A DNA stretch of 64,000 nucleotides from PALSA-188 sp963720075 (GTDB lineage Bacteria > Acidobacteriota > Terriglobia > Terriglobales > Acidobacteriaceae), in the NCBI GenBank assembly GCA_963720075.1, contig CAVREG010000006.1, positions 124,001 to 188,000 of the forward strand. The letters run 5' to 3'. The notes beneath the pieces are model-generated. The model was not told the origin of the DNA. It did no database searches and was given only the letters and a program-made list of their open reading frames with translations. This document shows, piece after piece, positions 1 to 8,939 of the stretch. Numbering within the stretch: the first letter of the stretch is position 1; the number at the start of each line of letters is the position of its first letter. A program made the translations under genes and the position numbers.

Positions 1-702
1 AGCATCTCGCAGCCGCGAATGAAGTTTCCCAAGTTCACGATGCGGGACATGGTGAACTCCGAGCATCGGCTTTTAGTGGAGACGCTCGGGATCAAACATT
101 TGAAGGCGGTGGTAGGCGTGTCTATGGGAGGGATGCAGACGTTTGAATGGATAGTTGCGTATCCCGATTTCATGGATAAGGCAATTCCGATTGTTGGCTC
201 GCCACGACTCGCTCCATACGATTTGTTGCACTGGCAGACAGAAATAGACGCGATCAAAAATGATCCCTGGTGGATGCACGGCGACTACACGACGAACCCG
301 GCGCGCCGATTGGAGTTTGAGCTTGGCGCGCTTATCTTGACGACCCCGGACCGCTACAACAAGGAGAAGACTCGCCAGGGCGTCTTCGAGGATTTGAATA
401 AGGCAGGAAACAGTCCCGGCAGCGACGCAAATAATAAGATTCGTCAAGTCGAGGCCATGATGTCTATAGACGTCTCAAACGACTTCGGACATTCGATGGA
501 CCGGGCGGCTGCGGCCGTTAAGGCCAAAGTTCTGATCATCGTTTCGAGGTACGATCACGTGATGACGCCGCAACCCGCATTGGACTTCGCGGCCCTTCTT
601 CACGCTCCGGTAATTGAGCTTGATTCCGATTGTGGACATTCGGTCGCTGAGTGCGATAGCGCGAAGATCAACGCGGCAGTCGCTGAGTTTTTGGAAAAGT
701 AA
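1..702 (+). CDS. Homoserine O-acetyltransferase-like alpha/beta hydrolase, 5' truncated
   Basis: The reading frame is open from the first base, so the true start lies outside the window. The visible part carries the alpha/beta-hydrolase triad: a nucleophile elbow GVSMGG at about 113-130, an acidic residue in SRYDHVM at about 546-566, and a histidine in DCGHSV at about 631-648. The FPKFTMRDMV segment followed by GVSMGGMQ resembles the MetX family of homoserine and serine acyltransferases, which acylate an amino-acid hydroxyl with acetyl-CoA or a related donor. Several acidobacterial paralogues of this fold are annotated only as alpha/beta hydrolases, so the substrate is not fixed. No methionine-biosynthesis gene is visible next to it. 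Confidence 0.8.
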   Translation, partial: SISQPRMKFPKFTMRDMVNSEHRLLVETLGIKHLKAVVGVSMGGMQTFEWIVAYPDFMDKAIPIVGSPRLAPYDLLHWQTEIDAIKNDPWWMHGDYTTNPARRLEFELGALILTTPDRYNKEKTRQGVFEDLNKAGNSPGSDANNKIRQVEAMMSIDVSNDFGHSMDRAAAAVKAKVLIIVSRYDHVMTPQPALDFAALLHAPVIELDSDCGHSVAECDSAKINAAVAEFLEK

Positions 703-924
703 GATGTAGGCGGTGGGGGGCAAGTTTCGATCTCGCGGCGGAAACAGGATTTGAAAGGGCGGGGCTTCATCCACGCCGTTATTTGTATCAAAGGCCTTAC
801 GGCGGGCCGGGACGCGCGCGCGCCCTTCAAGACATTGAGAAATTAAGTTATTTTGGCTGGAAGGTGACCCTTCCGAATGATGCGGTATCGCTGAAAGCAG
901 CATTCCGTTGAAAGGGGACTCTGT

Positions 925-2352
925 TTGAATCTTTATCTCGTAGTCCTGATCGCAATCGTGGCGGTTTTGCTGAGCGTCAGCATCTTCCGCAGCCGTCTGG
1001 TAAAAAACAAGGCAGATTTTTTTGTAGCGGGACGAAGCCTGCCTTCGTACGTATTAATCGCTACGTTGTTGTGCTCATGGATTGGCGCTGGAAGTTTATT
1101 CGCCGGCGCTGAGAATGCCTTCCACAATGGATTTGCCGCGCTCTGGCAGCCTGCGGGCGGATGGGCCGGGCTGCTCATTATTTACTTCGTCGCACCGCGG
1201 GCGCGAAAATTCGCTCAGTACACTTTGCCTGATCTGCTCGAGACTCGATACAACGCGACCGCACGCGTGCTTGGAACAATTGCAATACTGTTCGCTTATA
1301 CCGCAATCACTTCTTACCAACTGAAAGGCGGAGGAGACATTCTCCATCTCGCAACCGGCGTGGATAACACGGTGGGAATGTATATCGTGGCCGGATTCGT
1401 GATTGTGTTCACGGCGATGGCGGGAATGTCGTCTGTTGCTTATCTCGATCTGGTCATAGGAGTGCTAATCACCGGAACTACGATCATCGCGACGCCCATG
1501 TTGTTTCACGAGGTCGGCGGATGGGCGGGACTGCATGCCGCGCTGCCGCCGGACCGGTTTCAAATACTAGGTCATCTGACTTTTACTCGAGCGATGGAAT
1601 TTTTTGTACCGACATTTCTTCTCATGCTCGGGAATCAGAGCATGTATCAAAAATTCTTTTCAGCCAAGTCCGCGAAAGATGCGAAGATCGCTGTCGCCGG
1701 ATGGATTGTGGGAACAGTATTTCTGGAAACCGTAATCATCTCTATCGCGGTGATCGGAACGGCCATGTTCGGCACGAATCCTGAAGTGGCAGACAAGCCT
1801 CGCGAGATGATTCCATTTGTCGCGCGTCACGGGATGCCGGCTTTGATGGGGGCTCTGCTGATGGGATCAATTTTCGCGAAAGTTATTTCTACGGCCAATA
1901 ATTTCCTGTTTTCTCCCGCGACAAATCTCATTAACGATGTCTATATACGCTTCATCAATAAAGACGCATCGCAGTCGAAAATTCTATTACTCTCCCGGAT
2001 CATGGTGCTGTTGCTGGGGCTGTTTGCGTTGGTGCAAGGGGCATATCTGACGTCTGTCTTAGCGATGGCTCTTTATGCTTACACGGTCTATTCCGCCGCG
2101 ATTACTCCCGTAGTCATGGCTGCTTTCTTCTGGAAGCGTGCCAATGCTGCCGGTGCGGTATCGTCCATTGCAGTCGGCACTGCTGTGACAATCGCCTGGA
2201 ACTTAGGCGCCAAGCATTTCTTTCCGCCAGTCTGGGCAGAGCGGGATGCGATTTTCCCGGCGCTGGTGGTGTCGGTGCTTGCGCTGGTCATTGTGAGTCT
2301 TACCACACGCGCGCCGAGTCCCGAGAAATGGAAGCCGTTTATAGCTGAGTGA
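925..2352 (+). CDS. Sodium:solute symporter (SSS family)
   Basis: A 475-residue integral membrane protein with about 13 hydrophobic segments, as expected for the SSS family (LeuT-like fold, sodium-coupled uptake of sugars, organic acids, urea or amino acids). The N-terminal helix is followed by a FFVAGRSLP segment and then CSWIGAGSLFAGAENAF, which match the family pattern around the first core helices. The start is a TTG preceded by AAAGGGG at 911-917, a good ribosome-binding site. It stands alone: the upstream hydrolase ends 220 bases earlier and a repeat follows. The substrate cannot be told from the sequence. Confidence 0.88.
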   Translation: MNLYLVVLIAIVAVLLSVSIFRSRLVKNKADFFVAGRSLPSYVLIATLLCSWIGAGSLFAGAENAFHNGFAALWQPAGGWAGLLIIYFVAPRARKFAQYTLPDLLETRYNATARVLGTIAILFAYTAITSYQLKGGGDILHLATGVDNTVGMYIVAGFVIVFTAMAGMSSVAYLDLVIGVLITGTTIIATPMLFHEVGGWAGLHAALPPDRFQILGHLTFTRAMEFFVPTFLLMLGNQSMYQKFFSAKSAKDAKIAVAGWIVGTVFLETVIISIAVIGTAMFGTNPEVADKPREMIPFVARHGMPALMGALLMGSIFAKVISTANNFLFSPATNLINDVYIRFINKDASQSKILLLSRIMVLLLGLFALVQGAYLTSVLAMALYAYTVYSAAITPVVMAAFFWKRANAAGAVSSIAVGTAVTIAWNLGAKHFFPPVWAERDAIFPALVVSVLALVIVSLTTRAPSPEKWKPFIAE

Positions 2353-2356
2353 GATA

Positions 2357-2433
2357 CAGCATTCAGCATTCAGCATTCAGCAATCAGCCAAAGCGGCTTA
2401 GTACCAGGTACTGAGTGCTGACTGCTGAGTGCT
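2357..2433. repeat. CAGCATT-type inverted intergenic repeat
   Basis: Four tandem units of the form CAGCATT/CAGCAAT (2357-2389) are followed, after a short loop, by reversed complements of the same unit, CTGAGTGCTGACTGCTGAGT (2411-2430). The RNA would form a long imperfect stem just after the symporter stop. A related AGCTGAAAGCTGAGAG sequence lies at 23009-23040. I infer a repeat family that may act as a terminator or RNA-stabilising hairpin. Confidence 0.7.
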
Positions 2434-2449
2434 CAATTACAATTGATAC

Positions 2450-2650
2450 ATGGCAAACCTGACCTTGGTTTACGGATTACGCTTGTTACCTTCCGAAGAG
2501 GTCGCCGAAGTAGGAGACGCGACTCTCAAATTGAAGAATGGCAACGAGGCCCATGTCACCATGCACGTGCTCGAGGGAAGCAAGAAGGAAATTGAGAAGC
2601 AGTTGAAGAACAGTCTCGACGCATTTTTCGATTTTTATCCAGAGATTTGA
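2450..2650 (+). CDS. Small hypothetical protein, 66 residues
   Basis: An uncharged N-terminal stretch (MANLTLVYGLRLLP) is followed by an acidic and lysine-rich C-terminal half predicted to be helical (EGSKKEIEKQLKNSLDAFFDF). There is no signal peptide or membrane segment. I do not recognise the family. It is supported as a gene by its isolated position, the amphipathic protein-like composition, and a perfect hairpin directly after its stop codon. No strong ribosome-binding site precedes the ATG, which lowers confidence. Confidence 0.55.
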   Translation: MANLTLVYGLRLLPSEEVAEVGDATLKLKNGNEAHVTMHVLEGSKKEIEKQLKNSLDAFFDFYPEI

Positions 2651-2654
2651 ACAG

Positions 2655-2678
2655 TCAAATCTGATTACTCAGATTTGA
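2655..2678 (+). terminator. Hairpin after the 66-residue gene
   Basis: TCAAATCTGA (2655-2664) and TCAGATTTGA (2669-2678) form a perfect 10-bp stem with a four-base loop, five bases after the stop codon. There is no long T-run, so it may be a weak terminator or a 3'-end stabiliser. Confidence 0.45.
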
Positions 2679-2731
2679 ATTCACCGGTGCTCACGCCGCA
2701 TCCATATAATGCAACCTAATCACCCTGGACC

Positions 2732-4912
2732 ATGCTTTCCCGCTATCGCTATTATCGGCTGCGCTTGAGCGAGGCAGGCTTGCTGCCCAAGAGCAAGCTT
2801 GCGCAAATCGCGTGGTACGTGCTCGGGCTGGCGATGTTTCTGTTCGCTCTGCAACACACACTGGCGCGCTTTCATTCTTCTTATGGAGCTAGCCTCGACG
2901 GGTGGGTGATTTTTCTTAGCCTTGTAGTCATCCTTCTCTTTGGATTCTTGGCATTCCGCTGGACGAAGGGCAAATTGCTGTGGCGGCTTCGCAATCGCCT
3001 CATCGTCACGTGGGTGTTCGTAGGTGTGATTCCCGTGGTTTTGCTGGTCGGGCTGACGGCTGGCTCTTTGTACTTGTTTGCGGGACAGTTCGCGACATTT
3101 ATTGTTACCACGCAACTGAATTCCGAATTGCGCAGTCTCGAGGCTGCGAATTCGGCGATTGCCCACGAGCTCGCAGCCCGAACGGAGACCGGTGGCGCAG
3201 CTGAAACTCCGGCTATCGAAAGCTTGCGGCAAACGAATAAGTCCTGGTCAGGACGTCACGTTTACGTGTGGCTGAATGGCAAACTAATCCTCAGCAGTTC
3301 GCCCAGGGGAATCTTGTCCAGAGCCCCGCTATTGCCGTCCTATTTAAAGTCCGGTTTTTCGGAAGTGGTCCGTCACGATGGAAAATTGTCGCTTCGTGCC
3401 GCGGAAACCATCCCAGTGGTCGGCGGTGAGTTAACCGTTCTATCAAGTGAGCCCCTGGACAGTAATCTTCTACATGATTTCGCGGCGGGATTGGGAGAGA
3501 TAACGCTGTACGCATCTGGACTGACCCTGCGCAAAGTGGATCAAGGTGAATTCCCCAAAGGCGAAAATATTCATAAAACTGCCGGATCGCAGTCCTCAGT
3601 CACGGCGAACAATCCGCAAGGCGTTTATCTGCTCGATACTGGCAAAGACCTCCCTTCGCCGACTATTACAACGGGCACAATTCCTGATCCCGCCCGGACC
3701 ATGGATAAGCAGGTCAGCTTTGCGACGGCGGTGAGAGTAGTGGACTGGGATACTGGAGAACACAACAGTCCCGCCGCCATTAGCGTCCAAACCCGGCTGT
3801 CGAAACTTTATGACAGCTTATTCGGGGCCCTCGGCGAATTCGCGCCTGCCATCGAATACAGCCTGTTCATTGTTGCGATTGTTTTTGCCTTGATCGAGCT
3901 GGTCGCCCTGCTAGTTGGCTACCGTCTCACCCGTTCGGTCACGGGAGCTGTGGCCCAGCTTTACAAGGCTACGCAGCACATCAATCGCGGCGACTTCAGC
4001 CACCGCATACCTGTGCGCTCCAGCGATCAGTTGGCGGCTCTGGCGAATTCTTTCAATTCGATGACCACATCGCTGGAACAATTAATTCGAGAACAAAAAG
4101 AAAAACAGCGGCTGGAAAATGAATTGGTTATCGCGCAGGAAGTTCAAGCGCAACTTTTTCCCCGTCAGATTGCGCAGTTGCCTTCTCTGGAAGTTCACGG
4201 CTTCTGCCGTCCCGCGCGAACTGTTAGCGGCGATTATTACGACTTCCTCAAACTGGATTCCGACAGGCTTCTTCTTGCCATGGGCGACATCAGCGGAAAG
4301 GGAATTTCGGCTGCGCTGTTGATGGCTACTATTCATTCGGCGGTGCGAGCCTACAGTCTCGAAGGCATCCCGATGTTGCGTGAGCCAGTTGCGGTTGGAG
4401 GACGCGGATCAGGCATGAGTCTGGGCTCCAGCTTACAAGGAGCGGAGGTTTCGCCCGGGACGCTGCTTTCTCTGCTGAACCATCAGCTTTACGAAAGCAC
4501 TCCGATGGAAAAATACGCGACGCTGTTTCTGGCGATCTACGAAGGTGACGGAAGAAGGCTCACGTATAGCAACGGAGGTCATCTGCCGCCGATCATTTTG
4601 AGCGAACAAGGTTCGATACGAAAACTGGATCAAGGCGGAACTGTCGTAGGAATGTTTGAACGCGTGAATTACGACGAAGGCTCCGCTCAACTTCGGCTCG
4701 GCGACATCTTTATCGCCTACAGCGACGGAATAACGGAGCCGGAAAATGAGTTTGGAGAATTCGGCGAAGACCGCCTGATTGATCTTGTGCAGGAGAATCG
4801 CGATTTGCCCCTCGAACGAATCACGGAGATAGTGACCGCATCAGTGGACGACTGGATCGGCGATCATGAGCAGCCAGACGATGTGACGCTGGTGCTGGCA
4901 CGGGCGCGTTAG
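2732..4912 (+). CDS. Membrane-bound SpoIIE/RsbU-type PP2C phosphatase with HAMP domain
   Basis: A 726-residue protein. Two or three hydrophobic helices lie in residues 25-122, followed by a probable extracytoplasmic sensing region (about 125-375), another membrane helix near 376-400 (SLFIVAIVFALIELVALLVG), a HAMP linker to about 455, a coiled-coil (EQKEKQRLENELVIAQEVQ) and a SpoIIE phosphatase domain (about 490-724). The phosphatase shows the metal-binding patterns SGDYYDF, MGDISGKGISAAL and YSDGITE. Proteins of this type dephosphorylate a STAS-domain anti-sigma antagonist in partner-switching control of a sigma factor or another output. A STAS protein lies at 8407-8745 on the other strand, a possible partner. 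No kinase of the RsbW type is visible in the window. Confidence 0.9.
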   Translation: MLSRYRYYRLRLSEAGLLPKSKLAQIAWYVLGLAMFLFALQHTLARFHSSYGASLDGWVIFLSLVVILLFGFLAFRWTKGKLLWRLRNRLIVTWVFVGVIPVVLLVGLTAGSLYLFAGQFATFIVTTQLNSELRSLEAANSAIAHELAARTETGGAAETPAIESLRQTNKSWSGRHVYVWLNGKLILSSSPRGILSRAPLLPSYLKSGFSEVVRHDGKLSLRAAETIPVVGGELTVLSSEPLDSNLLHDFAAGLGEITLYASGLTLRKVDQGEFPKGENIHKTAGSQSSVTANNPQGVYLLDTGKDLPSPTITTGTIPDPARTMDKQVSFATAVRVVDWDTGEHNSPAAISVQTRLSKLYDSLFGALGEFAPAIEYSLFIVAIVFALIELVALLVGYRLTRSVTGAVAQLYKATQHINRGDFSHRIPVRSSDQLAALANSFNSMTTSLEQLIREQKEKQRLENELVIAQEVQAQLFPRQIAQLPSLEVHGFCRPARTVSGDYYDFLKLDSDRLLLAMGDISGKGISAALLMATIHSAVRAYSLEGIPMLREPVAVGGRGSGMSLGSSLQGAEVSPGTLLSLLNHQLYESTPMEKYATLFLAIYEGDGRRLTYSNGGHLPPIILSEQGSIRKLDQGGTVVGMFERVNYDEGSAQLRLGDIFIAYSDGITEPENEFGEFGEDRLIDLVQENRDLPLERITEIVTASVDDWIGDHEQPDDVTLVLARAR

Positions 4913-4990
4913 GGAGGATAATTCCCGGAAGAGTCCGCATCCGTTTCGTCGTTGACCCAGCCTTGTGCGTGAATTAGTACCCGAAGCCGC

Positions 4991-5307
4991 ATGTTGAGGA
5001 CGATCATCTTAATAGCTTTATTGGTCTCCGCCGCCTTCGGGGAGGGAGGCAAACCCCGTCTGTTGGTCACTCCGACCGAAGGAATCGACACCGCATTCGG
5101 CAGGGTTGGTGTGAAATATGACTATCTTGATTCTTTCAATCTTCCATCGCCCAAGATGCCTGGGATGGAACGATGCAGCCGATCAGCTTCCCGCCTAAGA
5201 ACCCCGCCGGGGGCACCACGCAGCAGCCCAACCCCACCAGCCTAAACACATCGGGAGCGCCGGCACAGTTCAACAATACGATCGTGATTGGAGGGCCCAA
5301 CAAATGA
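4991..5307 (+). pseudogene. Small secreted protein, frame broken by one base
   Basis: The first frame (4991-5245) begins with a good signal peptide (MLRTIILIALLVSAAFG) and reads well to about 5155. It then turns into an arginine- and proline-rich tail that looks out of frame. The neighbouring frame, open from 5131 to the stop at 5305-5307, gives a more natural C-terminus: WDGTMQPISFPPKNPAGG followed by a threonine/asparagine/proline-rich end. The shift equals one missing base near 5155-5162. The function of the repaired protein of about 105 residues is unknown. It could be a recent pseudogene or a sequence error. Confidence 0.5.
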
Positions 5308-5788
5308 GCCCTGATTTTTAGGAAACTCCCGGAAATTCGGGGCAGTCGGGATGTTCCCTACTATTTTGGCGGTCTGAGCGAACATTCCAAAAACGCACGA
5401 CAGGCGCGGAAGCGGAAGCGTCCCAGAGAATAGAGAGTGCTTAGTCGTGCGTCGGCAGACATGATGCGATCCCTGCCCTCCCGAGCTTGACCTCGTTTCC
5501 CGAATCCGTCATACCTAGATTTAGGCGGTCATCAAAGGGCGGTCCAATTGCTTGAAATTAAGAATGACCGAAACTAAGTGACCAGAATTAAGAAATATCA
5601 TGGCTGAAATGCCAGCAACTCCTATGCCCTGAAGATTCTACCTGCAAGCTATTGATCTTAATAGATTTGAAATCGCGAAGAGCGCTAAACCTATGATTCC
5701 AATATATTGCCTCCCCCGGGGGGGTGGGGATGGGCTTGCCCGATGAAGCAGAATTGACGCCGAAGCCATGCCGAAGCGACGGCGCAGC
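5308..5788. other. Intergenic region, no gene seen
   Basis: I see no convincing coding sequence here. A 9-bp inverted repeat (ACGCACGAC at 5393-5401 with GTCGTGCGT at 5444-5452) and a C/G-run near 5711-5726 are the only visible structures. The region separates two converging transcripts. Confidence 0.5.
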
Positions 5789-7411
5789 TCAGTTTAAAGT
5801 ACCGGCTGGAAGGGTGGGACCTATGGCACCGGATCGAGCGCCCTCCCTCGACCTAATCGCTATTTTCAACCGAACCAGAATCCACGCGAGCGCTGCTAGC
5901 GAAGCTCCCCACATTAAAAAAGTAATCCTTACCACCCACGCAGGAGCTTCCCCAACTCTTCTGAGCAAAAATGGCAGAAAGTTCCAGCTGGTTATGTGGA
6001 CGTAGTCCCACGGATCTTCAGTCATCGCATGGTTGCTCAGGCCCCACGCATCCATTTTGCCCAAGGCGAAGGCAACAATGTTCTTAAAGCGCAATGCAAT
6101 CACGAATGTGGGATGGCCAAGAGTTTCCATCTGATAAATTTCGAGCGGCAACCAGAATGCCAGCGAAGCAACTTGAATAAGCGTGCTCACCGCAATCAGG
6201 CTAATGCCAGTCGCCCACACGAATTTTCCAAGTTCACGCCGGTATCGCAGCAACAGCGGCACTGAGATGAAGGCCACGAATTCCGCCGCGGTTGAGACGT
6301 AGCGGTCTCCCCAGGCGAAGTCTCCGCTCCAAACTGTGTATCTCGCATAAAAGCAGATATAGGCTAAAAGCATGGCGAATGCAGCGATCAAATACGCCTT
6401 CATCTGTGGCAGCAATCGCTTCCAGGCGAGCGCCGCAATCAGAATCGTAAGCAGGAGCAATGGATCGAACAGGAATATGGATTTCTCCGGCGTGAACAAT
6501 GCGCCGAAAAACCCGACATGGAATGGCGTCTCGAACGGATAATTCGCCGGCAGCGATGGATCTTGGAGCCGATGTTCCAGAGTGAAATAGTGGACGTATG
6601 TATTAGTGAATGATCCGAAGCGATAAAACTGATAAAGGCGGTCAATCAATAAGAATGCCGCATACACCGGCACCGTGGTCTTGAGATAAGAAACAGTTCG
6701 TTCCCCCCACTGTTTTCGCCCTTTACGCTCAAACCAAAGAATGGCGCTTAGGAAAAGTCCGCCCGCGAGCAGATCGAGTCCAGTGGTCAGACGAGTCAGC
6801 AAGTTCAATCCAAACGCCGCTGATCCGATCAACAGCGCGCGGCGATTGCCGTCTCGCAACCACAGATATTGAAATGAGAAACCAGTCAGCGTTAGCAACT
6901 GAATGTAATTGTTCTCCATCATGTTCTGTGTGTAGTGCAGATGGGTGGTCGCGAACAGCAAAGCCAGTACACCGGCGACAGATTCTTTCGTGCTGAATTG
7001 GAGCAAACACAGAAAACGAAAACAGATCATAGCGGTTAACACATTGATCAAAATATTGGTGGTGTAACTCACGAATATATTTCGTACGCTCGGATCGCTC
7101 TCGCCGTAAGCGTCGAATACGGGCAGTTTTTCGATGTAGGTTCCAATGATGTCCGCCGGCAGCATGAGCAATGGCTGGCCAATGCCGTACCAGTCGTAGA
7201 GTTTGCCTCCGCGGCCATGAACGCCAAACTCGGGATACTCTTGCGGAAATACCGCAGGCTGCGAAGTAAAAAATGATGTCGCGGTTTGGAGACGATGCAT
7301 GGTGTCGGCACTGCCCAGTTCTCCGGACTGAACTGCGAACGCGCCGAGACCCGCCGCGAGACAAAGCAGGAATAAAGGATCTTTAAACCAGCTGAAGGGA
7401 CGAGAATTCAT
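5789..7411 (-). CDS. Polytopic membrane protein, GT-C/mannosyltransferase-like
   Basis: About 540 residues with roughly ten to twelve membrane helices. The N-terminal region has an extracytoplasmic loop with aromatic and acidic residues after the first helix, and a region reading GDFAWGDRYVSTAAEF occurs in the C-terminal half. This layout resembles GT-C glycosyltransferases, which transfer sugars from lipid-linked donors, but no diagnostic motif is clear, so the assignment is tentative. I place the start at the ATG at 7411 (MNSRPFSWF), which has GGGG four bases upstream. An in-frame TTG at 7447 would add 12 residues but has no ribosome-binding site. It is transcribed downstream of the aquaporin gene, 57 bases after its end. 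Confidence 0.7.
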   Translation of the reverse strand: MNSRPFSWFKDPLFLLCLAAGLGAFAVQSGELGSADTMHRLQTATSFFTSQPAVFPQEYPEFGVHGRGGKLYDWYGIGQPLLMLPADIIGTYIEKLPVFDAYGESDPSVRNIFVSYTTNILINVLTAMICFRFLCLLQFSTKESVAGVLALLFATTHLHYTQNMMENNYIQLLTLTGFSFQYLWLRDGNRRALLIGSAAFGLNLLTRLTTGLDLLAGGLFLSAILWFERKGRKQWGERTVSYLKTTVPVYAAFLLIDRLYQFYRFGSFTNTYVHYFTLEHRLQDPSLPANYPFETPFHVGFFGALFTPEKSIFLFDPLLLLTILIAALAWKRLLPQMKAYLIAAFAMLLAYICFYARYTVWSGDFAWGDRYVSTAAEFVAFISVPLLLRYRRELGKFVWATGISLIAVSTLIQVASLAFWLPLEIYQMETLGHPTFVIALRFKNIVAFALGKMDAWGLSNHAMTEDPWDYVHITSWNFLPFLLRRVGEAPAWVVRITFLMWGASLAALAWILVRLKIAIRSREGARSGAIGPTLPAGTLN

Positions 7412-7468
7412 GTGCCCCGATGTTAAAGCACAGAAGCGCGCCATCAAAGGAAGGGTAACTATTCCGGC

Positions 7469-8224
7469 CTAGGCGGTTCCCGCTCCTCCGCGCTCCGCAC
7501 TTTCGCTGGCCAGGGCCCGTTCGGCTTGTTTCGCGGTGATCGGCACGCTAGGACCTTGAATAACGGCAAATATACCGGCAGCCACCATCGCTCCTACCAC
7601 GGGAGCGACGATAAATAACCATAGTTGGTTGATTGCCCATCCTCCCACAAACAATGCGGGACCGATGCTGCGTGCTGGGTTCACTGAAGTATTGGTAATT
7701 GGTATTCCCACAAGGTGAATCAGCGTAAGCACCAGACCAATGGCTACGCCAGCAAATCCCACGGGCGCTTTGTTATCCGTCGAGCCAAGGACGGTAAGCA
7801 CCAGGAACATGGTAAGCACAACTTCAGTTATGAATGCGGAGAGCAGGGAATAACCACCAGGCGAGTGTTCTCCGAAACCATTAGCTCCCAGTCCCGCTAC
7901 GCTTGGGTCGTAACCTGCAGCGCCTCCTCGCGCAATCATCAGGATAAGAAATGCGGCGATGATTGATCCAGCAATCTGCGCGACAATATATCCGGTGGCT
8001 TTGCGAGCCGCAATCTTACGATGCAACAGCAATCCAATAGTCACGGCCGGATTCACGTGACATCCCGAGATAGGTCCTATGGTGTAAACCATCGCCAGGA
8101 GTGACAAGCCGAAAGCGAAGGCTACACCTACGAAGCCGATCTTGTTTCCCGCAAGCACTGCGCTTCCCACGCCACCAAACACCAACACAAATGTGCCCAC
8201 AAGCTCGGCGATGTACTCTCTCAT
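7469..8224 (-). CDS. aqpZ: Aquaporin (MIP family)
   Basis: A 251-residue channel with six membrane helices and both signature half-helix motifs: NPA at residues 58-60 (CHVNPAVTIG) and NPA at 182-184 (TSVNPARSIG). The second NPA is followed by the RS pair typical of water-selective aquaporins, in which Arg is part of the selectivity filter, so AqpZ-type water transport is more likely than glycerol facilitation. A strong ribosome-binding site (AGGAGG) precedes the ATG. Confidence 0.93.
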   Translation of the reverse strand: MREYIAELVGTFVLVFGGVGSAVLAGNKIGFVGVAFAFGLSLLAMVYTIGPISGCHVNPAVTIGLLLHRKIAARKATGYIVAQIAGSIIAAFLILMIARGGAAGYDPSVAGLGANGFGEHSPGGYSLLSAFITEVVLTMFLVLTVLGSTDNKAPVGFAGVAIGLVLTLIHLVGIPITNTSVNPARSIGPALFVGGWAINQLWLFIVAPVVGAMVAAGIFAVIQGPSVPITAKQAERALASESAERGGAGTA

Positions 8225-8406
8225 GCGGCCTCCTTAATTATTTATCCGGAAGAAACCGCCAGCAGTATTCACCACCGCCCGCTTTATTGCAAATCAAGTT
8301 CATTAGGATGACGGGCGGAGAAAGGATTATTTCTTACTAAGACGATGCCTCTGCGGCAGAAGTGAAAAGCGGCTGAAAACTTGTGGAAGCGTCCTTTTCT
8401 GACGCT

Positions 8407-8745
8407 TTAACCAAACGATTCCACTGCGGCGTTTTCGTCTGCGAATACTTCGAACAGATTCAGCACTCCCACCAGACGTAGAACCTGGGCGGCAAATTTG
8501 GAGGGATTGACCAACTTCAGGCCGCCTCCCCGCTGCTTGGCCGAAACCATGTACTTCACCAGCAGGCCAATGCCGCTCGAATCAATATGAGGCACGTCAG
8601 CCAGGGTAACGACTATCTTGTTTTCACCCGCTGCCAGGGCTTCGTCGCAGACGGCGCGCAGTCCATCCACGGCCTCTCCGAGCCTCAGAGGACCACGAAG
8701 CTGAATCACGCTCACGTCGTTGCGTCTTCGGACGTTTATGTCCAT
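8407..8745 (-). CDS. STAS-domain anti-sigma factor antagonist
   Basis: A single STAS domain of 112 residues beginning MDINVRRRNDVSVIQLRGPL. The phosphorylation-loop motif HIDSSGIGLLVKYM carries the conserved serine that an anti-sigma kinase phosphorylates and a SpoIIE-type phosphatase restores. The start at 8745 is chosen because GGGAGG lies four bases upstream. An in-frame TTG at 8772 has no such site. No anti-sigma kinase or sigma factor is adjacent. The SpoIIE phosphatase 3.5 kb away is a possible partner, by inference only. It is divergent from the GAF-HlyD operon, with which it shares a 194-base intergenic region. Confidence 0.9.
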   Translation of the reverse strand: MDINVRRRNDVSVIQLRGPLRLGEAVDGLRAVCDEALAAGENKIVVTLADVPHIDSSGIGLLVKYMVSAKQRGGGLKLVNPSKFAAQVLRLVGVLNLFEVFADENAAVESFG

Positions 8746-8939
8746 CGGGCCTCCCAGACTGAATACTTTCAATTACACTACTACAGTTGACTGTGGCAAT
8801 TGACATTCGTGTGTTCCGTTTGTTAAAGTGCGCCCTCAATTGCTGGTGCCTTAACTTTGTAAGCGTGATGTAATACCTCCCCTGTTTTGAGTAGTTCTTC
8901 GCGACGGCCAGTCCAGGGTTTGTCGCGAAAGGCCCTACC

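Noticed and set aside
600..830. Open frame on the minus strand opposite the MetX-like gene
   Set aside because: It is a shadow of the real gene and the following intergenic sequence; no ribosome-binding site or family match.
8407..8745. STAS protein as a member of the GAF-HlyD operon
   Set aside because: It is on the opposite strand and only shares the divergent intergenic region; co-regulation is possible but not shown.
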